Made by a program: the position numbers and the translations under genes
Part shown: piece by piece, positions 16,831 through 26,802 of the stretch
How positions within the stretch are numbered: position 1 is the first letter of the stretch
Layout: every line of letters begins with the position of its first letter
Assembly (NCBI RefSeq): GCF_000192865.1
Contig: NC_015276.1
Span: 1,488,001-1,552,000 of the forward strand
DNA length: 64,000 nt
Direction of reading: 5' to 3'
Origin: Marinomonas mediterranea MMB-1
GTDB taxonomy: Bacteria; Pseudomonadota; Gammaproteobacteria; Pseudomonadales; Marinomonadaceae
Notes under the pieces: generated by a model
Databases searched by the model: none
The model's input: only the letters and a program-made list of their open reading frames with translations
What the model was told of the DNA's origin: nothing

Positions 16831-19818
16831 TTGTCAGAAAGTCGGAGTGAGTCGGTACGATCACCCATTTGGGGCACGTTTTCAAAGCAAGCTGCATTTA
16901 TCTTTGCACTTGTTGTTTTTGCATTTTTTGCGTTCGCAACGTACACCTATAACCCAAATGATCCTGGGTGGTTTTACTCGGGAGCTGATGGGGTAACTCG
17001 AAACTCGATGGGGCCGGTTGGCGCATTGGTTGCGGATTTAAGTTCGGCGTTTTTTGGATCATTATTTTATTCTCTGCCTCCCCTGTTTTTACTGGTCGCT
17101 TTTATTATATGGCGTAACCCACATCAACTCCTTCCGTTGAATAACGCATTGTTGACCACGATCGGCAGTGTTACGTATCTCTCATTTGGCTCTAGTTTAT
17201 GCTTTCTACATACCGTCGGCTCAGATGAACTGCAATATGGCGCGGGTGGCATCTTGGGAAGTGCGTTAGGGGCAGCGTTGTATCATGTTATTGGATACGA
17301 TGGGGCGACATTGGTTAGTTTGGCGCTCTTTCTTCTCGCGGTGACACTGGTGTGTCAGGTGTATTGGCTAACCGTAATAGAGCGAGTAGGTGAAGTCGTC
17401 TTATCTTTGGTCGCGCGTCTTTCAAGCAAGGTGTCCAACCTTCAGGAAAAACGAGATCAGAAGAGAGCTGAGAAAGAGCACGTAGAAAAAATAGAACAAG
17501 ACTCTTCTTCTGGCGCAGTCTCTGACGATGTTAATGAGTTAGAGAATGAATTGGATGTTCCAGCAATTGAGCGAAAGCGCTCGAGAAAAATCAAACTCGG
17601 CGCTAATGCTAAAACCACGGTAGTTGAACCTTTGGATAAAGGTCTTGATCCAGCTGCAAATGAAAGCGAGCAAGAGTTGGAAAAGGCAGAAAAGCACTCT
17701 CGTTTCTCAATTGGCAAACTGTTTAGTAAAAAAGACAAACGAACCTCGGTTACTAACGAATCTAAAGAGCCTAATGTCGACAGCTTAGACTTCGATAGCC
17801 TAGATTTTGATGTTGATCGCATTCCTGATAACGACATTGAGCTAAGCAATGATCTGGATGCTAAAGGTTCTCTCTATGCAGAAGGCTCTCTCTATGCTGA
17901 CGGCGCAGTAGATGCAAAAGACACTCTCTATGTCGAAGAAAGTCGCGTCGAGACTAAAGAGCAGCATGATTTATCTGATCCAAAAGCGGCGCTAGAATCT
18001 CTTGATATTCCTGCAAAGTCAAACGCGCAATCTAAGCGTGTACAACCCATGTCAGAACCTCGTTCAGAACCTCTGTCAGAACCGGATAAACGTTCAGTCC
18101 AACACGTTAAGCCTGCAAAACAATCGGATATTGATACTAATAACCCACAGGAAACGCTCGAATCTGATTTGCCTTGGGACTCAGACAACGAATTATCGCA
18201 AGACGTGACGGAATCGAAAAACCTAAAAGAGGGGCATCATCGCCCTGCTGTAAGAACGTTATCAGAAGCAAAACAGTTAACGAATATCGAAGGGCCTGTA
18301 TCAACGTCAGCGCTGACGGAGAAAAAAGAGCATAAGATCTATTCTCTTCCTGATCGTGCCGTATTAACAAAGCCAACGCCTAAAAAGGGCGGTTATACCG
18401 AAGAGCAGCTTTTAGATTTGTCGGAGTTGCTTGAGCAACGTTTAGCCGATTTTGGTGTAAAGGCTGAAGTGGTTGAAGTCAACCCAGGCCCTGTGATCAC
18501 TCGATTTGAAATCCAGCCTGCTCCAGGTGTAAAGGTCTCTCGAATCACGAATCTTGCCAAAGATTTAGCGCGCTCTCTGAGTGTTTTAAGCGTACGTGTG
18601 GTCGAAGTCATTGCTGGAAAATCCACTATTGGTATCGAAATTCCGAATCAAATTCGTGATACGGTTTTTTTCTCAGAAGTGATAAACACGGACATTTACG
18701 ACAATGCAACGTCGCCACTTACCCTATCATTAGGTCATGATATTTCTGGTGAAGCCGTCGTCGTTGATTTGGCGAAAATGCCACATTTACTTGTTGCCGG
18801 TACAACGGGCTCGGGTAAATCGGTCGGTGTTAACGCCATGATCTTGAGTATGCTATTGAAATCGACGCCTGATGACGTTCGCATGATCATGGTAGACCCA
18901 AAAATGTTGGAGCTTTCTATATACGAAGGCATTCCACATCTGTTAACTCCTGTTATTACCGATATGAAAGACGCTGCGAATGGCTTGCGTTGGTCTGTTG
19001 ATGAAATGGAGCGCCGTTATAAACTGATGTCTAAAATGGGTGTGCGTAATATTGCAGGCTATAACAAAAAAGTTCAAGACGCGATCGATGCCGGTACGCC
19101 CATCGAAGATCCATTGTGGCAGCCCGAAGAGGCCATGTTCTCTCAAGACGGTGTCGCAAGAACCGTCCCACATTTAGAGCCGTTGCCCTACATTGTAATA
19201 GTGGTCGATGAATTTGCCGATATGATGATGATCGTCGGCAAAAAAGTAGAAGAACTGATTGCTAGGATTGCTCAAAAAGCCCGTGCTGCAGGGATTCACT
19301 TGATTCTTGCGACCCAACGACCTTCTGTGGATGTAATTACAGGTCTGATTAAAGCGAATATTCCGACGCGGATGGCGTTTCAGGTGTCCTCTAAAATTGA
19401 CTCTAGAACCATTCTTGATCAAGGGGGAGCAGATCAATTATTGGGGCAGGGTGATATGCTTTATCTTCCTGCCGGATTGCCGACTCCGATTCGTGTACAT
19501 GGTGCTTTTGTTTCAGATGATGAAGTGCATGCAGTGGTAGAGGAGTGGAAGGCTCGCGGTGAACCTGAATACATCAACGGTGTTGTTGCTAACCCTGAAG
19601 ATTTGATGGGAGGCGATTCTAGTGAAGATAAAGATGAACTTTATGATCAGGCCGTTCAAATTGTAATAGAAACACGCAAAGCGTCTATATCATCGATACA
19701 ACGACGTTTGAAAATTGGCTATAACCGAGCGGCAAACCTAGTTGAAGCGATGGAAGCTGCTGGATTGGTTGGGCCTATGGGAACCAATGGACAACGAGAA
19801 GTTCTAATTCCTGAATGA
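16831..19818 (+). CDS. ftsK: DNA translocase FtsK
   Basis: The protein has 995 residues. FtsK couples chromosome-dimer resolution to septation. Four transmembrane segments occupy about residues 18-185. A long acidic, low-complexity linker (about 190-490) contains short repeats such as SLYAEG/SLYADG and SEPRSEPLSEP. The RecA-like motor has Walker A GTTGSGKSVG near residue 656 and Walker B PYIVIVVDEFADMM. The C-terminal winged-helix gamma domain (SSIQRRLKIGYNRAANLVEAME) reads KOPS. The start is a TTG at 16831 with GGTAGG upstream, since the first ATG lies inside the membrane domain. The lolA start follows immediately. Confidence 0.96.
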   Translation: MSESRSESVRSPIWGTFSKQAAFIFALVVFAFFAFATYTYNPNDPGWFYSGADGVTRNSMGPVGALVADLSSAFFGSLFYSLPPLFLLVAFIIWRNPHQLLPLNNALLTTIGSVTYLSFGSSLCFLHTVGSDELQYGAGGILGSALGAALYHVIGYDGATLVSLALFLLAVTLVCQVYWLTVIERVGEVVLSLVARLSSKVSNLQEKRDQKRAEKEHVEKIEQDSSSGAVSDDVNELENELDVPAIERKRSRKIKLGANAKTTVVEPLDKGLDPAANESEQELEKAEKHSRFSIGKLFSKKDKRTSVTNESKEPNVDSLDFDSLDFDVDRIPDNDIELSNDLDAKGSLYAEGSLYADGAVDAKDTLYVEESRVETKEQHDLSDPKAALESLDIPAKSNAQSKRVQPMSEPRSEPLSEPDKRSVQHVKPAKQSDIDTNNPQETLESDLPWDSDNELSQDVTESKNLKEGHHRPAVRTLSEAKQLTNIEGPVSTSALTEKKEHKIYSLPDRAVLTKPTPKKGGYTEEQLLDLSELLEQRLADFGVKAEVVEVNPGPVITRFEIQPAPGVKVSRITNLAKDLARSLSVLSVRVVEVIAGKSTIGIEIPNQIRDTVFFSEVINTDIYDNATSPLTLSLGHDISGEAVVVDLAKMPHLLVAGTTGSGKSVGVNAMILSMLLKSTPDDVRMIMVDPKMLELSIYEGIPHLLTPVITDMKDAANGLRWSVDEMERRYKLMSKMGVRNIAGYNKKVQDAIDAGTPIEDPLWQPEEAMFSQDGVARTVPHLEPLPYIVIVVDEFADMMMIVGKKVEELIARIAQKARAAGIHLILATQRPSVDVITGLIKANIPTRMAFQVSSKIDSRTILDQGGADQLLGQGDMLYLPAGLPTPIRVHGAFVSDDEVHAVVEEWKARGEPEYINGVVANPEDLMGGDSSEDKDELYDQAVQIVIETRKASISSIQRRLKIGYNRAANLVEAMEAAGLVGPMGTNGQREVLIPE

Positions 19819-19835
19819 TTGAATTTGGAGAGTAC

Positions 19836-20456
19836 ATGTTTAAGAAAGTTGCGGTAGTTTTTTGCCTTTGGTCGTTGTCTTGCTTTTCATCACTGGTATT
19901 AGCGCAAGAGACTCATCAGGCGTTAGTTGATTTGTTAGAAAAGAATCGCAATGTTGAAGGTGAGTTTCGTCAGATTACCTATACAGAAGAGGGTAAAGAG
20001 CTTCAAAATAGCGAAGGCGTGTTCTTGCTTGCACAGCCCAACCGCTTCGTTTGGGATAGTATTTCTCCCTTCCCGCAGCGTATCGTTTCGAATGGTGAAA
20101 CTGTTACGATTTGGGATGTTGATTTGGAACAAGCAACGCAAAGGCCATTGGCAAAGACAGTCGGTAATTCGCCAGCCGCACTATTAAGTCAGCCGGCTGT
20201 TGATGTGTTGCCGCACTATAAGGTGTTGACGCTCGCCGGTAATAAATATCGTTTGATACCAAAAGATGAAGACGATCTATTTCAAACCCTGACTTTGTCT
20301 TTTAAAGGTGACCTCATTTCCGCGATGAGTTTGAAAGATGCGCTAGGACAAACCACAGTTATAGAATTTACGAACTTAGAGCATCACGAAGGCGTATCCG
20401 CCGAGAATTTCAAAATAGATTTGCCTGAAAACGTTGATCTGATTGTCGAGCAATAA
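19836..20456 (+). CDS. lolA: Outer-membrane lipoprotein carrier LolA
   Basis: The protein has 206 residues with a signal peptide (MFKKVAVVFCLWSLSCFSSL, cleaved after VLA). LolA carries lipoproteins across the periplasm from LolCDE to LolB. Typical blocks are FRQITYTEEGK, LAQPNRFVWDSISPF and FKGDLISAMSLKDALGQTTVIEF. I chose the ATG at 19836, which has GGAG upstream and makes a clean signal peptide. An ATG at 19815 overlapping the ftsK stop would add seven residues. It sits in the ftsK-lolA-rarA cluster as in E. coli. Confidence 0.95.
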   Translation: MFKKVAVVFCLWSLSCFSSLVLAQETHQALVDLLEKNRNVEGEFRQITYTEEGKELQNSEGVFLLAQPNRFVWDSISPFPQRIVSNGETVTIWDVDLEQATQRPLAKTVGNSPAALLSQPAVDVLPHYKVLTLAGNKYRLIPKDEDDLFQTLTLSFKGDLISAMSLKDALGQTTVIEFTNLEHHEGVSAENFKIDLPENVDLIVEQ

Positions 20457-20461
20457 CCATC

Positions 20462-21802
20462 ATGAAAGATCTTTTTTTCGATGAAAGCAGCGAGCAACAG
20501 TATCAACCTCTTGCTGCTCGAATGCGCCCGATGTCTTTAAGTGACTATTTCGGGCAAGAGCATTTGGTTGGTGAAGGCAAACCACTTCGAAAAATGATCG
20601 AAAGCCAGCATGGCCATTCGTTTATACTTTGGGGGCCGCCTGGCGTTGGAAAAACGACATTTGCTCAACTGTTTGCCAAGTCGATGTCGGCACAATTTAT
20701 TGAATTGTCGGCGGTTATGTCCGGCGTAAAAGATATTCGCGCAGCGGTAGAAAAAGCCAAACAGTGGCGCACGGTGCATAATAGTTCGACATTACTGTTT
20801 GTCGACGAAGTTCATCGTTTTAATAAATCTCAGCAAGATGCCTTTTTACCGTTTATCGAAGATGGCACGTTCTTGTTTGTTGGTGCGACGACGGAAAATC
20901 CCGCTTTCGAGCTAAATTCGGCGTTACTTTCACGGGCACGAGTTTATCGATTGACAAACCCTTCCGTGGACGTCATTAAACAGGTGCTTCTCACTGCATT
21001 GAACGATTCTGAGAAGGGGCTCGGGCAGCTTAATATCTGCATTAACGATGAACAGCTTGAAATATTAGCGCGCGCGGCGGACGGAGATATTCGTCGTTCA
21101 TTGAATTTGTTGGAGATTTTATCTGACTTCATTGAGCCAGATATGCCTGTCACGCCAGAGATACTGGAAAGTGTACTGGGTAGTAGCATTCGACGTTATG
21201 ACCGTAATGGTGATGTGTTTTACGATCAGATATCGGCATTTCATAAGTCGGTTCGAGGCTCGTCGCCTGATGGCGCCTTGTATTGGATGGCTCGAATGCT
21301 AGACGGCGGTTGTGATCCGCTTTATATCGCGCGCAGACTGCTTGCCATTGCGTCAGAAGACATTGGAAACGCAGACCCAAGAGCACTTCAAATTGGGCTA
21401 AATGCTTGGGATATTTTCGAGCGAGTTGGACCTGCTGAAGGGAATAGAGCGATTGCTCAAGCGGCGGTCTATATGGCCAGTGCACCGAAAAGCAATGCGG
21501 TCTATCAAGCATACAAAGATGCAATGAGGGATGTGTCACAACAGCCGAGTTATGATGTTCCTAATCATTTAAGAAACGCGCCAACGAGTTTAGCCAAAGA
21601 AATGGGGCACGGTGAAGACTATCGCTACGCTCATAACGAAGATAATGCTTTTGCCGCAGGGGAAAACTATCTGCCTGAAGAGATTGCAGAGCAGCGATAC
21701 TACCAACCAACGGATCGTGGTTTAGAGAAGAAAATATCTGAAAAACTGGATTGGCTGAATCAATTAAACGAAAGCAGCGCGATAAAGCGATATCGACGCT
21801 AA
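20462..21802 (+). CDS. rarA: Replication-associated recombination ATPase RarA (MgsA)
   Basis: The protein has 446 residues. RarA is a clamp-loader-like AAA+ ATPase acting at stalled replication forks. The N-terminus PLAARMRPMSLSDYFGQEHL is diagnostic. Walker A GPPGVGKTTFAQ lies near residue 60, Walker B LLFVDEVHRFNKSQQDAFL near 118, and sensor 1 FVGATTENPAF follows. The C-terminal tetramerisation domain includes YMASAPKSNAVYQAY. It begins 5 bases after the lolA stop, so it belongs to the same operon. Confidence 0.96.
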   Translation: MKDLFFDESSEQQYQPLAARMRPMSLSDYFGQEHLVGEGKPLRKMIESQHGHSFILWGPPGVGKTTFAQLFAKSMSAQFIELSAVMSGVKDIRAAVEKAKQWRTVHNSSTLLFVDEVHRFNKSQQDAFLPFIEDGTFLFVGATTENPAFELNSALLSRARVYRLTNPSVDVIKQVLLTALNDSEKGLGQLNICINDEQLEILARAADGDIRRSLNLLEILSDFIEPDMPVTPEILESVLGSSIRRYDRNGDVFYDQISAFHKSVRGSSPDGALYWMARMLDGGCDPLYIARRLLAIASEDIGNADPRALQIGLNAWDIFERVGPAEGNRAIAQAAVYMASAPKSNAVYQAYKDAMRDVSQQPSYDVPNHLRNAPTSLAKEMGHGEDYRYAHNEDNAFAAGENYLPEEIAEQRYYQPTDRGLEKKISEKLDWLNQLNESSAIKRYRR

Positions 21803-21830
21803 TCGTTTCACCAACAAAAGAGTGAAAAGC

Positions 21831-22202
21831 ATGATGTATTTTATGATTGCTGTGGGCGGAGCGTTCGGTGCAATGAGTCGCTTTGCCTTGGGAAAGTGGA
21901 TTTCGAGCTATTGGAATCACGCTTTTCCATTGGCGACCTTTTCAATTAATGTCCTAGGCAGCTTTTTGATGGGGGTCGTCTTTATTCTTATTACGGAAAA
22001 AATGGCCATTCCTGAGAGCTATCGTCCATTGTTGATGGTTGGTTTTTTAGGTGCATTTACGACTTTTTCCACCTTTTCACTAGAAATTGTCTCACTAATT
22101 AATCAGCAGGCTTGGCTTAGCGCCGTAAGCTATTTATTATTGAGCTGCCTGCTTGGTGTGTTAGCACTTGCAGCAGGTATTCTTATAGCGCGTTTGATTT
22201 AA
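21831..22202 (+). CDS. crcB: Fluoride-specific ion channel CrcB/Fluc
   Basis: The protein has 123 residues and four transmembrane segments. CrcB dimers export fluoride. The N-terminal GGAFGAMSRF motif, the conserved Asn in SINVLGSFLMG and GAFTTFSTFS (the fluoride-lining Phe/Thr motif) are all present. I prefer the ATG at 21831. The open frame extends to a GTG at 21822, and a second ATG follows at 21834. It lies between rarA and serS, a common gammaproteobacterial arrangement. No fluoride riboswitch was recognised in the short upstream gap. Confidence 0.94.
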   Translation: MMYFMIAVGGAFGAMSRFALGKWISSYWNHAFPLATFSINVLGSFLMGVVFILITEKMAIPESYRPLLMVGFLGAFTTFSTFSLEIVSLINQQAWLSAVSYLLLSCLLGVLALAAGILIARLI

Positions 22203-22323
22203 TTTTCCGCGCAGGTCTCTGCCGATGCGGATACCAATGACAACACTTATTTTTAACAACGCGTTTTTATTCGTCTAAGTAGGATGAATAACAACGAATT
22301 AGACAGAGGAAACTGTTGCAACA

Positions 22324-23622
22324 ATGTTAGACATTAAAGCACTCCGTACAGACCCAGACGCGATCGCGGCTAAACTAAAAAAGAAAGGGTTTGAATTAGA
22401 TGTTGCTGCGTTCTCATCGCTTGAGGAACGTCGCAAAGCAATTCAAGTCGAAACGGAGAACCTGCAACAGTCCCGTAACTCAGTATCAAAACAAATCGGT
22501 CAGGCAATGAAGTCTGGCGACAAAGCGAAGGCGGATGAGCTAAAAGCACAAACGGCGACTTTGGGCGATGACCTAACAAAAGCAAAAGAAGCGCTAAACC
22601 AAGTTCAAACCGATTTGGAGCTGTTGCTAGAAGGTATCCCTAACATTCCTCATGAGTCTGTTCCTGAAGGTGTTTCAGAGGACGACAATATAGAAATTCG
22701 TCGCTGGGGTGAGCCTCGTACATTTGACTTCGAGGCAAAAGATCATGTCGACCTAGGGGAAGCGCTAGGCGGCTTAGATTTTGAGTTAGCGGTAAAAATC
22801 ACAGGTTCTCGTTTTGCTGTAATGCGCGCGGATCTAGCTCGTCTTCATCGTGCGTTAACACAGTTTATGATTAACACGCATGCGGATGAGCATGGTTACT
22901 CTGAAGTATATGTTCCCTATTTGGTGAATGCGCATTCACTGAAGGGCACTGGACAATTACCTAAGTTCGAAAAAGACTTGTTTAAAGTGCCAGTTGATAA
23001 AGACAGCGGCAACAGTGATTTGTACTTGATTCCTACTGCGGAAGTTCCTGTCACTAATATCGCACGTGATGAAATCTTTAATGATTCAGATCTGCATCAT
23101 AAGTACGTGGCGCACACGCCATGTTTTCGTAGTGAAGCGGGCAGTTATGGCCGTGACACGCGCGGTATGATCCGTCAACACCAATTTGAAAAGGTGGAGT
23201 TGGTGCATATTTGTCGCCCTGATCGCTCAACAGAGATTCTTGAAGAGTTGGTTGGTCACGCAGAAACGATCCTGCAAAAACTGGGATTACCGTATCGAAC
23301 TGTTATTTTATGCGGCGGTGATTTAGGCTTCTCTGCTCATAAAACATATGACATTGAAGTATGGTTGCCAGGCCAAGGTAAGTACCGAGAAATTTCTTCT
23401 TGTTCTAACATGTGGGATTTCCAAGCGCGCCGTATGCAAGCTCGTTGGCGTAACCCTGAAACAGGTAAGCCAGAATTAGCGCATACGCTAAATGGATCTG
23501 GTTTAGCGGTTGGACGTACTCTGGTCGCTGTGCTTGAGAATTATCAAAATGAAGATGGCAGTATCGATATTCCAGATGTACTTGTGCCATACATGGGTGG
23601 TAAAACCAAGCTTGGTGGATGA
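22324..23622 (+). CDS. serS: Seryl-tRNA synthetase
   Basis: The protein has 432 residues. It is a class II synthetase with the N-terminal antiparallel coiled-coil arm (about residues 25-105, rich in Lys/Glu/Gln) that binds the tRNA-Ser variable arm. The catalytic domain shows class II motif 2 (CFRSEAGSYGRDTRGMIRQH) and motif 3 (NGSGLAVGRTLVAVLENYQ). It is followed by its own terminator. The position after rarA/crcB matches E. coli. Confidence 0.97.
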   Translation: MLDIKALRTDPDAIAAKLKKKGFELDVAAFSSLEERRKAIQVETENLQQSRNSVSKQIGQAMKSGDKAKADELKAQTATLGDDLTKAKEALNQVQTDLELLLEGIPNIPHESVPEGVSEDDNIEIRRWGEPRTFDFEAKDHVDLGEALGGLDFELAVKITGSRFAVMRADLARLHRALTQFMINTHADEHGYSEVYVPYLVNAHSLKGTGQLPKFEKDLFKVPVDKDSGNSDLYLIPTAEVPVTNIARDEIFNDSDLHHKYVAHTPCFRSEAGSYGRDTRGMIRQHQFEKVELVHICRPDRSTEILEELVGHAETILQKLGLPYRTVILCGGDLGFSAHKTYDIEVWLPGQGKYREISSCSNMWDFQARRMQARWRNPETGKPELAHTLNGSGLAVGRTLVAVLENYQNEDGSIDIPDVLVPYMGGKTKLGG

Positions 23623-23680
23623 TTCGATTTCTATATCGACCCGTTTAATAGAGCAGACAAAATTTGCTGTTCAGTTATAA

Positions 23681-23711
23681 AAATAAAGCCTCGTAAGAGG
23701 CTTTATTTTTG
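23681..23711 (+). terminator. Intrinsic terminator of serS
   Basis: AAATAAAGCCTC-GTAA-GAGGCTTTATTTTT: a 7-base GC-containing stem extended by A-T pairs and ending in T5. Confidence 0.93.
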
Positions 23712-23789
23712 CATATTTTATAGAAAACTAGATAATAGTCGTTCAAATCGAAACAATCGCGTTTAAACCGCTTCTCTAAAAGGTTATTC

Positions 23790-24533
23790 ATGTCCGGAAA
23801 AGTTTATTTAATTGGTGCGGGTCCTGGCGATCCAGACTTGTTAACAATAAAAGCTCATCGCTTACTGAGTCAGGCAGATGTTGTTCTTTACGATCGACTC
23901 GTCGGCGAGCAAATCATTGACATGATTCCTGAAAATGCAGAGAAATTGTACGTCGGTAAAGCAAAATCGTTACATACCCTTCCCCAAGAAGATATCAATG
24001 TACTGCTTGGTGAAAAAGCGAAAGAAGGTAAAACGGTCGTTCGCTTAAAAGGCGGTGATCCGTTTATTTTCGGTCGTGGCGGTGAAGAGCTTGAGGAACT
24101 GGTAGAAGAAGGTATCCCTTTTGAAGTTGTGCCTGGTGTAACCGCTGCGGCAGGTTGTGCGGCCTATGCGGGTATTCCACTTACGCATCGTGATTATGCT
24201 CAATCTGTTCGCTTTTTGACAGGTCATTTAAAAGACGGTACAACGGAGCTGCCATGGGATGAGCTTGTCCACCCGTCGCAAACCTTGGTTATTTACATGG
24301 GCTTAACTGGAATTGAGTCGATTAGCCAGGCGCTTATTCGCTTTGGTATGCCGCCGTCTATGCCGGTTGCCGTCGTTGAAAAAGGTACAACGAAAGATCA
24401 GCGAGTCTTTACATCTACGATCAAGAGTATAAGCGGTGTTGTAAAAGACAATGATGTGAAGTCGCCTGCACTTCTGATCATTGGCGAGGTTGTGATGCTA
24501 CAAGAAAAACTCGCTTGGTACGGTCGAGACTAA
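23790..24533 (+). CDS. cobA: Uroporphyrinogen-III C-methyltransferase
   Basis: The protein has 247 residues and is a single-domain SUMT. It methylates uroporphyrinogen III twice with S-adenosylmethionine to precorrin-2, for siroheme and cobalamin. The signatures GAGPGDPDLLTIKA at the N-terminus and VVRLKGGDPFIFGRGGEE (about residues 82-99) are diagnostic. It lacks the CysG dehydrogenase/chelatase half, so those steps must be encoded elsewhere. AAAGG lies before the ATG. It stands alone between two terminators. Confidence 0.95.
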   Translation: MSGKVYLIGAGPGDPDLLTIKAHRLLSQADVVLYDRLVGEQIIDMIPENAEKLYVGKAKSLHTLPQEDINVLLGEKAKEGKTVVRLKGGDPFIFGRGGEELEELVEEGIPFEVVPGVTAAAGCAAYAGIPLTHRDYAQSVRFLTGHLKDGTTELPWDELVHPSQTLVIYMGLTGIESISQALIRFGMPPSMPVAVVEKGTTKDQRVFTSTIKSISGVVKDNDVKSPALLIIGEVVMLQEKLAWYGRD

Positions 24534-24555
24534 CAGGTGATGTATACGTTTTAAT

Positions 24556-24590
24556 AAAAAAAAGAGGCTCAGTTGAGCCTCTTTTTTTTA
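24556..24590. terminator. Bidirectional terminator between cobA and the TonB receptor gene
   Basis: AAAAAAAGAGGCTC-AGTT-GAGCCTCTTTTTTT is a perfect stem with A7/T8 flanks, placed between convergent genes. Confidence 0.95.
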
Positions 24591-24610
24591 TTCAGCGCTA
24601 GGGGAATGTA

Positions 24611-26680
24611 TTACATACGGTAGGTCGCGCTAACACCTACTGTTCTTGTTTGGCCAACGGCAGCTCTAGAGCCTGCATTAATAGTATATACAACATCTTC
24701 ATCAGTTAGGTTTTTGACGTAAGCACTAATGGTGAAATCTCCAATTTCATAGTCGGCACTTGCATCAAGTAGAGTATAGTTACCAACAGTGTAGTCTTCC
24801 GTATTTGATAAATCGGAATAACTTTCGCCTACGTAGGTCGCATCACCATTAATTGTAAGGTTGTCTCCGACTAGCGCTGTAACTCCAACGGCTGCATTCC
24901 AGTTTGGAGCATTTGAAAGCTCATTACCTTTATAAGAGTCGTTTTTATCTATCTCTGACTCTAAATAACCGATAGATTGACGTAACTCTAGATTAGGGTT
25001 TAAGCGTTGTGTCGCTTCCATTTCTAAGCCTGTGGTATGAGCTGAGGACACATTTCGAATTCTACTATCTGATAGCGCTTGATAGTCTGAGTATTTATTA
25101 TAGAACAAAGCAATTCGAACACTGGAGCCATTGTCGAATTGTGTTTTTGAGCTGAGCTCATATGCATGAACGGTTTCTGATTTATACTCATAGGTTTCTG
25201 CGCTATATACTTGCCCTTGTCCTGATCGCCAACCGTCATCGTATCCTATACCGCCAGAGTTATAGCCTTTTCGCGCGATAAAACCGACGTTAGTACTATC
25301 GTTGATTACATACGAAGCGCCAATCTTCGGCAAGAAAATATCATCAGACATATCTTTGTCTATATTTACAGTACCTCTATTTTTATAGTAACGACTTTGC
25401 TTCTCGTATTGGAATCGACCGCCTGCATTGAAAGCAAATTTCTGAGTTAGCTTGTATGTTACATCAGTATAGAAACCTGCTCGCTCTTCTGAAGTTTTGC
25501 CTTTAGTATTTACGTTATCTAGAGTATTGTCGCGATCTGCTACCATTATACCCGCTACACCACTTAGGTTTGAATCTGGAGCGTTATATAACAACTTGCT
25601 TTCAAACGCATTTGTTTCGTCTTTAAAGGTATAGGTTTCTTCCTCAGGGTACTGGTCGAATCGGTTTTTCTGGGAATTGGTTGAGATTGTTGTCGCACTT
25701 GCTATACCCTTAGATATAGGGTAATTAACCTCGACCGATAGGTTGTTTGTTTCTGAGTCTTGAATACGAGTATTATCGTAATTGGATTCATTCAAGGTAA
25801 ATGTTTCGTCTTCGTTTCCACTGCCGTTTTTCCAATTAGCCCAATTCAAGTAACTGCCGTCTGCCTTTCTATGGTTTGCGGTCAATTTAATTGTGAAGTC
25901 TTCATTGGAAGTTGGCATCCATAAAAGTTTGCCGCGTAGATTTAATGTGTTACTTTCCTCAGGATCTACTGGAACTTTATCAGTTTCACCATCATAACTA
26001 AGGAAACCTTTCCCATCGGTGCCGTCTGCAACGATACGGTAAGCTAGGTTGTCAGTTATCGCTCCAGAATTCATCACCGCGAGGTTTTTCATCACGTTAC
26101 CGTTTTCGTAGGTCTCTAAGCCTAGCCGCGCAGCTGATTCGGAATAGAAAGTCGGATTATTACTTTTGACAACAATGGCTCCGCCTATCGAGTTTTCCCC
26201 TTGAGTGGTCGACTGCGGGCCTCGCAGAACCTCAACTTGTTGAAGGTCCCATACGCCCGAGCCATTAAAGTTATAGCCTGTGAATGCATCGGACACGCCG
26301 TCTACTGAAGTATCAATTCTTTGACGGCTACCACTTACTGTTGCGTAATAACCTGTTGTTGCGCCACTGCCGTTAATTCCTCGAATATTAACTGTACCGA
26401 AACCCGCCGTGACCACATTTGGTGATTGAGTTACAACATCATTTATTGTTTTTGCATCACCATTTTCGATATCTTCCCCACTGACTACCGTCACTGCCGT
26501 CGTCGTGTCTTTAATATCCTTATCAATTTTCTCACCTGTTACCACTAAGGTATCCAATGCGATTTCCTCGGCTCCCGCAGTCGACGAAATAATCATTGAA
26601 TTAAAGCCAATAACCGAAAGAGCGATTAATGATAGTGAGGAGGGGGCGTAAGCATTACGCGCTTTATTCTCAAGAGCCAT
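24611..26680 (-). CDS. TonB-dependent outer-membrane receptor, probably for a ferric catecholate siderophore
   Basis: The protein has 689 residues with a long signal peptide (cleaved near STAGA-EEIAL), a TonB box (DTLVVTG) about ten residues into the mature protein, a plug domain (INDVVTQSPNVVT, VNIRG, VEVLRGPQSTTQGENSIGG) and a beta-barrel. It imports a siderophore with TonB-ExbBD energy. Association with fes, mbtH, an NRPS and entS, and a Fur box in the divergent gap, argue for a catecholate substrate. The last residues are SATYRM: the terminal residue is Met, not the usual Phe/Trp, with Tyr two residues before. It ends at a shared terminator. Confidence 0.9.
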   Translation of the reverse strand: MALENKARNAYAPSSLSLIALSVIGFNSMIISSTAGAEEIALDTLVVTGEKIDKDIKDTTTAVTVVSGEDIENGDAKTINDVVTQSPNVVTAGFGTVNIRGINGSGATTGYYATVSGSRQRIDTSVDGVSDAFTGYNFNGSGVWDLQQVEVLRGPQSTTQGENSIGGAIVVKSNNPTFYSESAARLGLETYENGNVMKNLAVMNSGAITDNLAYRIVADGTDGKGFLSYDGETDKVPVDPEESNTLNLRGKLLWMPTSNEDFTIKLTANHRKADGSYLNWANWKNGSGNEDETFTLNESNYDNTRIQDSETNNLSVEVNYPISKGIASATTISTNSQKNRFDQYPEEETYTFKDETNAFESKLLYNAPDSNLSGVAGIMVADRDNTLDNVNTKGKTSEERAGFYTDVTYKLTQKFAFNAGGRFQYEKQSRYYKNRGTVNIDKDMSDDIFLPKIGASYVINDSTNVGFIARKGYNSGGIGYDDGWRSGQGQVYSAETYEYKSETVHAYELSSKTQFDNGSSVRIALFYNKYSDYQALSDSRIRNVSSAHTTGLEMEATQRLNPNLELRQSIGYLESEIDKNDSYKGNELSNAPNWNAAVGVTALVGDNLTINGDATYVGESYSDLSNTEDYTVGNYTLLDASADYEIGDFTISAYVKNLTDEDVVYTINAGSRAAVGQTRTVGVSATYRM

Positions 26681-26802
26681 GATTTTTTACTTCCTTCATG
26701 CAACCAAAAGGTTAGGTTCGAAAAATTGATGGTGCCTTTATGGATTGAATTTGCACTCTGTTTAAAGTTTGCATTCAAATCGTAAAGACGGGGTGAAGTC
26801 TA

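Noticed and set aside
21803..21830. Possible fluoride riboswitch before crcB
   Set aside because: The gap to rarA is only 28 bases, too short, and no such fold was recognised inside the rarA end.
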